The translations under genes were made by a program, and so were the position numbers. 38,984 nucleotides of DNA from Candidatus Bariatricus faecipullorum (GTDB lineage: Bacteria; Bacillota; Clostridia; Lachnospirales; Lachnospiraceae): positions 1-38,984 of the forward strand of contig DWYV01000051.1 in the NCBI GenBank assembly GCA_019118525.1, read 5' to 3'. Each line of letters opens with the position of its first letter. Position 1 is the stretch's first letter. Positions 33,374 through 38,984 of this stretch are shown in pieces. The notes under the pieces are model-generated. The model searched no databases, had not been told where the DNA came from, and saw only the letters and a list, made by a program, of their open reading frames with translations.

Positions 33374-33401
33374 TTGACAAATGCAGAAATCTGATTATAA
33401 T
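33374..33401 (+). promoter_or_regulatory. Promoter of the T-box/cstA unit
   Basis: Perfect TTGACA (33374-33379), a 16-base spacer, perfect TATAAT (33396-33401). Confidence 0.85.
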
Positions 33402-33408
33402 AGGTTTA

Positions 33409-33731
33409 TGTAAAAAGCGAAAGCGATGAACAGGACACGACTTCTGAAGAAACACATGTTTTCAGAGAGCTTCCGGCCGGTGCGAGGAAGCAGCATGACA
33501 GAAGAAGCCATCACCTGCGAGCCGTCAGGGCGAAACCATCAGACCGAAACTGAGACAGCGAGAGTAACCCGGACCGGAATTCCTCCGTTATCAGGAAGCT
33601 TGTTAATCCTGGAAGTGCAGGACGACGGGACAGAGAGACCGGAAACCCATAATCAGGGGCCGGTAACAGAAGTGGTAACGCGGAACGATATTTCGTCTTC
33701 TGGCAGAGAAATCTGCCGGAAGACTTTTTTT
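33409..33731 (+). promoter_or_regulatory. T-box leader of the CstA-family gene
   Basis: The leader has a Stem I region (about 33437-33530), a variant T-box AGAAGTGGTAACGCG (33668-33682) and a 13-bp terminator (33695-33707 with 33712-33724, one G-U pair) followed by seven T. Aligned with the leuS leader of this same window, the specifier loop GCC-ATC-A-CCTGCGAG lines up with GAA-CTC-G-CCTCGGAG, giving specifier ATC (33510-33512), an Ile codon, followed by the required purine. GCC (Ala) three bases upstream is the main alternative. The gap after 33731 holds only the ribosome site region. Confidence 0.85.
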
Positions 33732-33829
33732 ATATCACAGGAAACTTCGTTCCCTGCTAAATAAAACAGCGCAGATGCTTTTTACGGACACAAGTAGAGA
33801 GAAAAGAACGAAAAAGGAGTGGAGACAAC

Positions 33830-35518
33830 ATGAACACTTTGGTAATTGTACTGATTGCGGCCGTGTGTCTTTTCGCAGCCTATGTGCTGTACGGACGCTG
33901 GCTTGCAAAGAAGTGGGGAATCGACCCGAAGGCAAAAACACCGGCCGTGGTTCACAATGACGGACAGGACTACGTGCCAACAGACGGCTGGACGGTATTT
34001 GCCCATCAGTTTTCTTCGATTGCGGGAGCAGGCCCTGTCACCGGAGCAATTCAGGCCGCGGCCTTCGGCTGGGTTCCCGTATTTCTGTGGATTGTACTGG
34101 GAGGAATTTTCTTCGGTGCAGTAACGGACTTTGGCGCACTGTATGCCAGTGTAAAAAATGACGGAAAATCCATGGGACTTCTGATTGAAAAATACATCGG
34201 GAAAACCGGACGGAAGCTGTTCCTCGGTTTCTGCTGGCTGTTCTCCCTGATTGTCCTTGCCGCATTTGCGGATATGGTGGCGGATACATTTAATGCCTAT
34301 GTGGTCACAGATGGTGTGCAGACGCTGGCGGAAAACGCGACGGTAAACGGAGCAGCAGGAAGTATTTCCCTGTTCTTCATCCTGTTTGCGGCAGTGTTCG
34401 GCCTGGTTCAGAGGAAAATGAAATTCACGGGCTGGAAAGAAGTGGTTCTGGGACTGGCCTGTACCGTACTGGCTTTTGCACTGGGAATGTCCCTGCCGGT
34501 AATTCTGGGGAAAACAGCCTGGATTTACATCGCGTTTATCTATATTTTCCTGGCGGCGGTTCTTCCCATGTGGTTTCTGATTCAGCCCAGGGATTATATG
34601 TCCACCTTTATGTTTGTAGGTATGATAGCCGGGGCAGTACTGGGACTGATTTTTGCGCATCCGTCCATGAACCTGCCGGCCTTTACTGGATTCCAGAATG
34701 AAAATCTGGGAACCATGTTCCCCATTCTGTTTGTAACGGTTGCCTGCGGAGCCGTATCTGGATTCCACAGTCTGGTATCTTCCGGAACATCTTCCAAAAC
34801 CATATCCAATGAGAAGGATATGCTGAAAGTAGGATACGGAGCCATGGTTCTGGAAAGCCTTCTTGCTGTCATCGCTCTCTGTGTGGCCGGAGCAGCCGCC
34901 AGTGCGGACGGAACAGCAGCCGTGGGCACTCCGTTCCAGATTTTCTCATCCGGTGTGGCAGGATTTCTGGAAATGTTCGGCATTCCGGTTTATGTGGCCC
35001 AGAGCTTCATGACCATGTGTGTATCCGCACTGGCCTTTACCACTCTGGATTCCGTGGCCCGGATTGGAAGGATGTCTTTCCAGGAGCTGTTCAGCGTAGA
35101 TGACATGGAGCATGCAGAAGGATGGAGAAAAGTACTGTGCAACAAGTATGTTTCTACCCTGATTACACTGGTATTCGGATACATTCTCACCCAGGTGGGA
35201 TACTCCAATATCTGGCCGCTGTTCGGAAGTGCAAACCAGCTTCTGAGCGCTCTGGTACTGATAACACTCTGCGTGTTCCTGAAGGTAACCGGAAGAGAAC
35301 TGCGGACCCTGGTACCGCCCTTTGTTATCATGCTCTGCGTAACCTTCACGGCTCTGGTACAGCGGTTTATCTCCCTGGTGCAGGCATTTATGGCCGGAAC
35401 CGGCACCTTCATGATGGAAGGACTGCAGCTGATTGTAGCGGTGCTGCTGATGGTTCTGGGCGTTACGATTGTCTATACTTCCGGAAAAGAACTGATTCGG
35501 AAAAAAGCAGAAAAATAA
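33830..35518 (+). CDS. cstA: CstA-family carbon-starvation / peptide or pyruvate transporter
   Basis: A 562-aa polytopic membrane protein. The N-terminal AAYVLYGRWLAKKWGID and HQFSSIAGAGPVTGAIQA are CstA hallmarks, as are DFGALYASVKNDGKSMG and GFHSLVSSGTSSKTI. It is shorter than the E. coli protein of about 700 residues, as is usual in Firmicutes. Known members import peptides or pyruvate. Control by a T-box ties it to uncharged tRNA, so an amino acid or peptide substrate fits better here than pyruvate. AAAGGAG precedes the ATG. Single-gene unit with a strong terminator. Confidence 0.92.
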   Translation: MNTLVIVLIAAVCLFAAYVLYGRWLAKKWGIDPKAKTPAVVHNDGQDYVPTDGWTVFAHQFSSIAGAGPVTGAIQAAAFGWVPVFLWIVLGGIFFGAVTDFGALYASVKNDGKSMGLLIEKYIGKTGRKLFLGFCWLFSLIVLAAFADMVADTFNAYVVTDGVQTLAENATVNGAAGSISLFFILFAAVFGLVQRKMKFTGWKEVVLGLACTVLAFALGMSLPVILGKTAWIYIAFIYIFLAAVLPMWFLIQPRDYMSTFMFVGMIAGAVLGLIFAHPSMNLPAFTGFQNENLGTMFPILFVTVACGAVSGFHSLVSSGTSSKTISNEKDMLKVGYGAMVLESLLAVIALCVAGAAASADGTAAVGTPFQIFSSGVAGFLEMFGIPVYVAQSFMTMCVSALAFTTLDSVARIGRMSFQELFSVDDMEHAEGWRKVLCNKYVSTLITLVFGYILTQVGYSNIWPLFGSANQLLSALVLITLCVFLKVTGRELRTLVPPFVIMLCVTFTALVQRFISLVQAFMAGTGTFMMEGLQLIVAVLLMVLGVTIVYTSGKELIRKKAEK

Positions 35519-35545
35519 TAAAAACATACAGTAAGTGAAACCAGC

Positions 35546-35581
35546 AGCCGGGCTGTCCCAGGAAGGACGGCCCGGCTTTTT
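35546..35581 (+). terminator. Terminator after cstA
   Basis: A 13-bp stem (35546-35558 with 35565-35577, with one mismatch) followed by a T5 run that overlaps its last base. Confidence 0.85.
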
Positions 35582-35610
35582 CAGGTATAACGGGCCAGAA
35601 TTAGTAAAAG

Positions 35611-35642
35611 CGAAACAAAAAGCAAATACCGTGGCAATACTT
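35611..35642 (+). repeat. Shared bipartite upstream motif, copy 1
   Basis: CGAAACAAAAAGCAAA (35611-35626), six variable bases, GGCAATA (35633-35639). It lies 57 bases before the NlpC/P60-like gene. The same motif with identical spacing recurs at 36299, so it is probably a promoter or activator site for a common regulator or alternative sigma factor. Confidence 0.65.
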
Positions 35643-35698
35643 TCCAGATATAACATGAGTGTAATCAAGGGATACGATGGAACAGAAAGGGAAGAAAA

Positions 35699-36196
35699 AT
35701 GAAGACAGTTACGGTACTGCTTACAAGATATTCAGATTTGTTTGGGAAAATTATCTGTGCAATCAGCAAACACGGCTATTCCCACGCCTCTTTGTCGATT
35801 GATGGAGAGGAAGAAATCTTTTACAGTTTTAATGTGAAAGGATTCGTAATTGAAAAACCGAAAAAATGCAGACCGAAGAAGAGGGAATATGGAAGCGTCT
35901 GCATTCGTATGCAGGTACCGGAAGTTACCTATGCGGCCATAGAGGAAGAACTTTCCCGATTTCTTAAAAAAAGAAAAGTGTACAAATACTCATGTCTGGG
36001 AGTAGCGCTTTGTTTGCTGCACATTCCCTGTAAATTTAAAGATTCGTATTTCTGTTCGCAGTTTGTTTCGGAAGTTCTCTCAAGAGCAGGCGCAGTAGAA
36101 CTGAAAAAGAAGGAATCTCTGTATCTTCCAGGACAGCTCATGGATGAAATGGAATGTCTGTTTTCGGACAAACAGTTTGTATACAACGCAATCTGA
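35699..36196 (+). CDS. Permuted NlpC/P60-like protein
   Basis: A 165-aa soluble protein. HGYSHASLSID places His29 in a strand start and YFCSQFVSEVLSRAG places Cys119 at a helix start, the order seen in circularly permuted papain-fold (YiiX/YebB-like) proteins, where His precedes Cys. Relatives act as lipid or peptide hydrolases or acyltransferases. No signal peptide is present, so it acts inside the cell unless attached otherwise. AAAGGGAAGAA precedes the ATG. It shares an upstream motif with the next unit. Confidence 0.7.
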   Translation: MKTVTVLLTRYSDLFGKIICAISKHGYSHASLSIDGEEEIFYSFNVKGFVIEKPKKCRPKKREYGSVCIRMQVPEVTYAAIEEELSRFLKKRKVYKYSCLGVALCLLHIPCKFKDSYFCSQFVSEVLSRAGAVELKKKESLYLPGQLMDEMECLFSDKQFVYNAI

Positions 36197-36239
36197 TAAT
36201 GGACAGTAGTGCCACGAGATGAGCAGGATATCGGAGGAG

Positions 36240-36269
36240 CGGGCAGGGGAAGGAATCGTCCCCTGTCCG
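36240..36269 (+). terminator. Hairpin after the NlpC/P60-like gene
   Basis: An 11-bp stem (36240-36250 with 36259-36269, one G-U pair) followed by ATTTGT. The weak T-run makes termination incomplete at best. Confidence 0.55.
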
Positions 36270-36298
36270 ATTTGTAAGAATCTTTAAAATAATAAAAC

Positions 36299-36330
36299 CG
36301 AAACAAAAAGCAAACATTACGGCAATATTA
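36299..36330 (+). repeat. Shared bipartite upstream motif, copy 2
   Basis: CGAAACAAAAAGCAAA (36299-36314), six variable bases, GGCAATA (36321-36327), 45 bases before the helical-repeat gene. The 16-mer and 7-mer are identical to copy 1 and equally spaced, while the bases around them differ. Confidence 0.65.
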
Positions 36331-36372
36331 TGGGGGTTAATAGTAACATAAAAAAGAAGGGAAGCGTAAAAA

Positions 36373-36717
36373 ATGGCAAAATTAGTAAAAGCAAATGAGA
36401 AAATTGCAAAAGAGGTTACAGAAGGTTACAAAAAAGTGGAGGAAGGCGTAGTAGGGTGCTATAAGAAAATAGAAGAGGGAGCAGTCGGCGGATTTAATAA
36501 AATCGCAGATAAATTTGTTGATAACTTTCTTACAAAAGAAGGAGAATCCGTAGAAGAAGCGAAAGCCAGACTGGCAGCGGAGCAGAAGGCAAGAGAAGAG
36601 GCTGGCGCCGCAGAGAGGGAAAAGCGCTCCCAAAAACAGAATGAAATCGTAGAGGGAAATATGCAGAAAGTAAAACAGGCGTCCCTGGATGCAAGAAAGA
36701 AGGCAGGACTGGAATAA
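36373..36717 (+). CDS. Small helical repeat protein, unknown function
   Basis: A 114-aa charged protein with no Trp and no signal peptide. Residues 18-48 contain three tandem units of about 11 residues: GYKKVEEGVVG, CYKKIEEGAVG and GFNKIADKFVD. The C-terminal half is a long Ala/Glu/Lys-rich helix (AEQKAREEAGAAEREKRS). The 11-residue amphipathic repeat recalls surface-binding helices, for example of membranes or lipid droplets, as an inference from pattern alone. AAGGGAAG precedes the ATG. The next gene starts 2 bases after its stop. Confidence 0.75.
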   Translation: MAKLVKANEKIAKEVTEGYKKVEEGVVGCYKKIEEGAVGGFNKIADKFVDNFLTKEGESVEEAKARLAAEQKAREEAGAAEREKRSQKQNEIVEGNMQKVKQASLDARKKAGLE

Positions 36718-36719
36718 GA

Positions 36720-37589
36720 ATGCCTGTTTTAAGATTACGTTACCGGTTACTTCTGTATTTGCTGACAGCCGTTTTTGTAACCCTGTCTCTTATACAGGTG
36801 GCCGCGGAAGTGTTCTGCAGTATTGCAGGTATTGTGATTTATGTACTTGCGGCAGTTACACTTGGTTTCTCATCCTGCTATCTGGTGAAAGATATGAGGT
36901 ATGGGGTAAAGGAGAAAGTCCGGCCGGGAATTGCCGCGAATCCTTTTACACGGCGTATGGCGGCTGATTACAGATACCGTACAGTTATGTTTGCGGTTCC
37001 AGGGCTCGCCCTGAATGTAATATTCGCCCTTTTTAATGGAGTGATAGGAATTTACAGCAGGTCTGCATGGTATGGCACGTTAGCTGCCTATTACATTCTG
37101 CTGAGTGTGATGCGGTTTCTGGCGGTGAGATATGACAGAAAACTTTCACACAAAAAACAGGATAAAGCATTGCTGGCGGAAGAAATAGCTGTTTACCATA
37201 AATGCGGGATACTGCTCCTGTTTATGACCGTCGCGCTGGCGGGAATGGTCATTCTCATGGTGTGCGAGGAAGAAGGGAAAAGCTATCCGGGACTTTTAAT
37301 TTATGCTGTGGCTGCCTATACATTTTATAAAATCTCGATGTCCATTATCAATTTAGTAAAGGTCCGGAAATTTAAGTCACCGCTTTTAATGGCAATCCGT
37401 GATATCGGGCATATTGACGCCTGTGTATCCATTCTGTCACTGCAGACAGCAATGTTTGCCTCTTTCGCGGACGGGCAGGAGTTTTTTGTAAAACTGATGG
37501 ATGGAATAACAGGAACTGTGGTATGCCTGCTGGTACTGGGAATAGGGAGTTACAGTATTTATTCAGCAAATAAAATGAGAAAGAAGTGA
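36720..37589 (+). CDS. Polytopic membrane protein, unknown function
   Basis: A 289-aa protein with about eight hydrophobic segments, starting LLLYLLTAVFVTLSLIQVAAEVFC and ending VVCLLVLGIGSYSIYSANK. I recognise no family. A conserved-looking loop RDIGHIDACVSILSLQTAMFASF lies before the last helix. Cytosolic loops are basic (RYDRKLSHKKQDK). It starts 2 bases after the helical-repeat gene with only a weak GGA site, so its translation is probably coupled, and the two proteins may work together at the membrane. Confidence 0.7.
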   Translation: MPVLRLRYRLLLYLLTAVFVTLSLIQVAAEVFCSIAGIVIYVLAAVTLGFSSCYLVKDMRYGVKEKVRPGIAANPFTRRMAADYRYRTVMFAVPGLALNVIFALFNGVIGIYSRSAWYGTLAAYYILLSVMRFLAVRYDRKLSHKKQDKALLAEEIAVYHKCGILLLFMTVALAGMVILMVCEEEGKSYPGLLIYAVAAYTFYKISMSIINLVKVRKFKSPLLMAIRDIGHIDACVSILSLQTAMFASFADGQEFFVKLMDGITGTVVCLLVLGIGSYSIYSANKMRKK

Positions 37590-37616
37590 TTGATAAAGAA
37601 AGAAACCGGAAAAAAG

Positions 37617-37645
37617 CTGTCGTCTGTAAAAGACGGCAGTTTTTT
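37617..37645 (+). terminator. Terminator after the membrane protein
   Basis: CTGTCGTCT (37617-37625) pairs with AGACGGCAG (37631-37639), one G-U pair, followed by six T. Confidence 0.85.
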
Positions 37646-37691
37646 ATATATATGGAATCGAATGTTTGTTCTTTTTTTCTGCCGGATTCTA

Positions 37692-37720
37692 TATACATTT
37701 AAAAATGTTTCTGCTATAAT
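37692..37720 (+). promoter_or_regulatory. Predicted promoter of the MBL-fold gene
   Basis: TATACA (37692-37697), a 17-base spacer, perfect TATAAT (37715-37720). Confidence 0.55.
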
Positions 37721-37761
37721 AGGTTTACTTCAGGACTATGATAAAGAGAGGAGCAGCGGGA

Positions 37762-38442
37762 ATGCCGGACAGAAAACTGTTTATGGAAAATTTTTATATA
37801 CTGGATGACGGCCGTGTCCGGCAGTTTCTGATTACCGGAAAAGAGTATGCACTTCTGATAGATACGGGATTTGCTACCGGACCGGTAAACGTAAAAAAGG
37901 AAGTATCCAGGATAACGGAGCTTCCGTTGACGGTCATCCTGACACATGGAGACAAAGACCATGCAGGAGGGCTGAAGGATTTTGGAAGCGCTTTTCTGCA
38001 CAAAGAGGACTGGCCCCTGGTTCCGGAAGGAATCCGGCTGGAAGCGCTGGAAGAAGGAATGGTTTTTCAGTGCGGCGGTTATACTTTTGAAACGGTGGAA
38101 ATTCCGGGGCACACATATGGAAGCGTGGCCTTTGCCGACTGGGAGAAGGGGCTGCTTCTGCCGGGAGATTCGGTACAGAAGGACGGCCCGGTCTATATGT
38201 TCGGAAGTCACAGAAACCTGGATTTATATATAGAAAGCCTGCAAAGGCTGCTGGAGAAAAAGGGGGATATTCGTACCATCCTCCCCTGCCATCACGACTG
38301 TCCCATTGACCCCGGGTATATTGAAAAAAATCTGGAGGACGCCATTTCTCTGCGGGAAGGACAGCTGAAAGGAAAGAAGCATCCGGTTCTTCCCTGTGTA
38401 TCCTTTAAAGGGAAATGGACAGAGTTTTACTGTGACATGTAA
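37762..38442 (+). CDS. Metallo-beta-lactamase-fold hydrolase
   Basis: A 226-aa cytosolic protein. The metal motif is THGDKDHAGG (H62, D64, D66, H67), with further ligands in IPGHTYGSVAF, LLPGDSV and the late LPCHHDCP. The first motif has Gly-Asp where HxHxDH members have a second His, a variant seen among this fold. The start at 37762 has GAGGAG upstream; an ATG eight codons earlier has none. The substrate is not predictable; thioester, lactone and phosphodiester hydrolases share the fold. Confidence 0.85.
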   Translation: MPDRKLFMENFYILDDGRVRQFLITGKEYALLIDTGFATGPVNVKKEVSRITELPLTVILTHGDKDHAGGLKDFGSAFLHKEDWPLVPEGIRLEALEEGMVFQCGGYTFETVEIPGHTYGSVAFADWEKGLLLPGDSVQKDGPVYMFGSHRNLDLYIESLQRLLEKKGDIRTILPCHHDCPIDPGYIEKNLEDAISLREGQLKGKKHPVLPCVSFKGKWTEFYCDM

Positions 38443-38466
38443 AGAATAGGAAAAAGAAATCAGCTG

Positions 38467-38480
38467 TTCGAAATTTCGAA
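38467..38480. repeat. Perfect 14-base palindrome
   Basis: TTCGAAATTTCGAA in the gene-poor stretch 38443-38777. It could be an operator. It does not match the GAAC-N4-GTTC type SOS box of Firmicutes, although a uvrB-like scrap follows it. Confidence 0.5.
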
Positions 38481-38494
38481 TAACTGCAACTGTG

Positions 38495-38605
38495 ATGCGT
38501 GCAGAAGAGTATATGGCCATGACGGCGGAAGACTGGGCGGCACAGCTCTACAGTGAGTTCAGGGAGTTTTTTCCGAACAATGCTGTAGAGTATTTTGTCT
38601 CTTAG
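38495..38605 (+). pseudogene. uvrB-like fragment
   Basis: From ATG 38495 a 36-codon frame reads MRAEEYMAMTAEDW and then AAQLYSEF-REFFP-NNAVEYFVS before TAG at 38603. The second part (38537-38602) matches the conserved UvrB stretch after the P-loop region (LAAQLYSEFKEFFP.NAVEYFVSYYDYYQP). The stop falls just where UvrB would continue with YYDYYQP. It is a scrap of about 22 codons, without the Walker A motif in front, so it is a relic of recombination and not a gene. Confidence 0.7.
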
Positions 38606-38649
38606 TGTGCCGGGGCCGGAAAATGAGGTATATCTGGTGTTTTTTCGTG

Positions 38650-38680
38650 CTGTTCAGTCCATATTTTGTGGACAGAACAG
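38650..38680. repeat. Inverted repeat in the right-hand gap
   Basis: CTGTTCAGTCCA (38650-38661) pairs with TGGACAGAACAG (38669-38680) with one mismatch around a 7-base loop. No T-run follows on either strand. Apart from this, the palindrome and the uvrB scrap, I see nothing in 38443-38777. Confidence 0.5.
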
Positions 38681-38777
38681 GGCGAAACGGACTGGATGAT
38701 ACCAGGCGGACAAAATGATTTTGTGACTTTTTGCAGGAAAAATTCGTAATGAAATTTAGAAGGGGATAATAGAAAAT

Positions 38778-38984
38778 TTGAAGTATAGAGATCGTAAGAA
38801 TAAGGCGCTTAAATTATTTGACTCTTCATATGGTTCATATATTCCAGCCTTTGCTTTAATTGAAATAGAAGATATTATTGATTTTCAGAATTTTGAAAAT
38901 AATCATGATGAGCTGAAAGGAACTTTTATTCATGAATATTGTCACTATTTACAGGATGTTTCAACAACCTATGGATTCATCAAT
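38778..38984 (+). CDS. HExxH-containing protein, partial (right edge)
   Basis: A frame open to the window end from TTG 38778 (AAGGGGAT 10 bases upstream): it starts KYRDRKNKALKLFD and includes SSYGSYIPAF and FIHEYCHYLQDVSTTYGF. HEYCH is a zincin-type HExxH motif, so a metallopeptidase-like protein is possible. Codons are clearly AT-richer than in the neighbouring core genes, a sign of acquired DNA. Only 69 codons are visible and the family is not recognised. Confidence 0.6.
   Translation, partial: MKYRDRKNKALKLFDSSYGSYIPAFALIEIEDIIDFQNFENNHDELKGTFIHEYCHYLQDVSTTYGFIN

Noticed and set aside
33420..33770. Protein-coding gene in the cstA leader
   Set aside because: The 112-codon frame there coincides with the T-box leader, has no ribosome site and no plausible protein sequence.
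38467..38480. SOS (LexA) box before the uvrB scrap
   Set aside because: TTCGAAATTTCGAA lacks the GAAC-N4-GTTC pattern of Firmicutes LexA sites.
1..38984. tRNA or rRNA genes
   Set aside because: No tRNA cloverleaf with a T-loop GGTTCGA-type motif and no rRNA-like sequence was noticed on either strand.

Overview
The window looks like chromosome of a Lachnospiraceae-type Clostridia (Firmicutes) of moderate G+C. The grounds are strong AGGAGG-type ribosome binding sites, near-consensus sigma-A promoters, two T-box leaders, an FMN riboswitch, a Trk potassium operon, a MoxR/DUF58/transglutaminase operon, and a Tn4451-like recombinase/TnpV pair typical of gut Clostridia. This assignment is inference from gene content; no marker gene fixes the species.

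Layout. 1-130: edge of an insertion sequence. 285-4721: trkA-trkH and a large membrane protein. 4779-5707: an AEC-family carrier broken by a frameshift. 5762-6184 (minus): a small P-loop protein, divergent from a metal-chaperone operon (6440-9018). That operon holds two COG0523 GTPases, one with a His/Cys-rich metal-binding stretch and one fused to a DUF1980-like domain, and a YgjP-type zinc hydrolase. It is headed by a strongly folded leader that starts at the predicted transcription start. 9030-11797: leuS behind a Leu T-box. 11918-12631: a putative esterase. 12628-17166: an FMN-riboswitch-controlled riboflavin operon (ribD-ribE-ribBA-ribH) ending in a HAD phosphatase that may supply the pathway's dephosphorylation step. 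17258-18702: a DUF4405 membrane protein with a nonsense codon and a flavodoxin lipoprotein.

18780-25270 is the accessory zone. It contains an AbiE-type toxin-antitoxin locus with an intact antitoxin, a clear operator and a dead toxin. Next comes an AT-richer minus-strand cargo operon (TetR regulator, two alpha/beta hydrolases, Cys-rich KTR protein), then tnpV, a 55-aa ORF and a serine recombinase that has lost its catalytic domain. After these lie a hydrolase stub and a frameshifted PAP2-like gene. I read this as a decayed mobile element.

25341-33344 returns to core-like content: an unknown protein, an HD-domain protein divergent from an unusual RpiB-family protein, an M50 protease with a CDP-alcohol phosphatidyltransferase, and the MoxR/DUF58/transglutaminase operon. 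33374-35518 is a CstA-family transporter behind a second T-box, whose specifier aligns to AUC (Ile). 35611-37589 holds three small genes (permuted NlpC/P60-like, helical repeat protein, membrane protein); the first two transcription units share an identical bipartite upstream motif. 37762-38442 is a metallo-beta-lactamase-fold hydrolase. The right edge has a uvrB scrap, a perfect palindrome and the start of an AT-rich gene with an HExxH motif, which suggests another accessory segment begins there.

The window holds several genes broken by one or two changes (AEC carrier, DUF4405, AbiEii, PAP2-like). These are either recent decay or base-call errors; resequencing would distinguish them.
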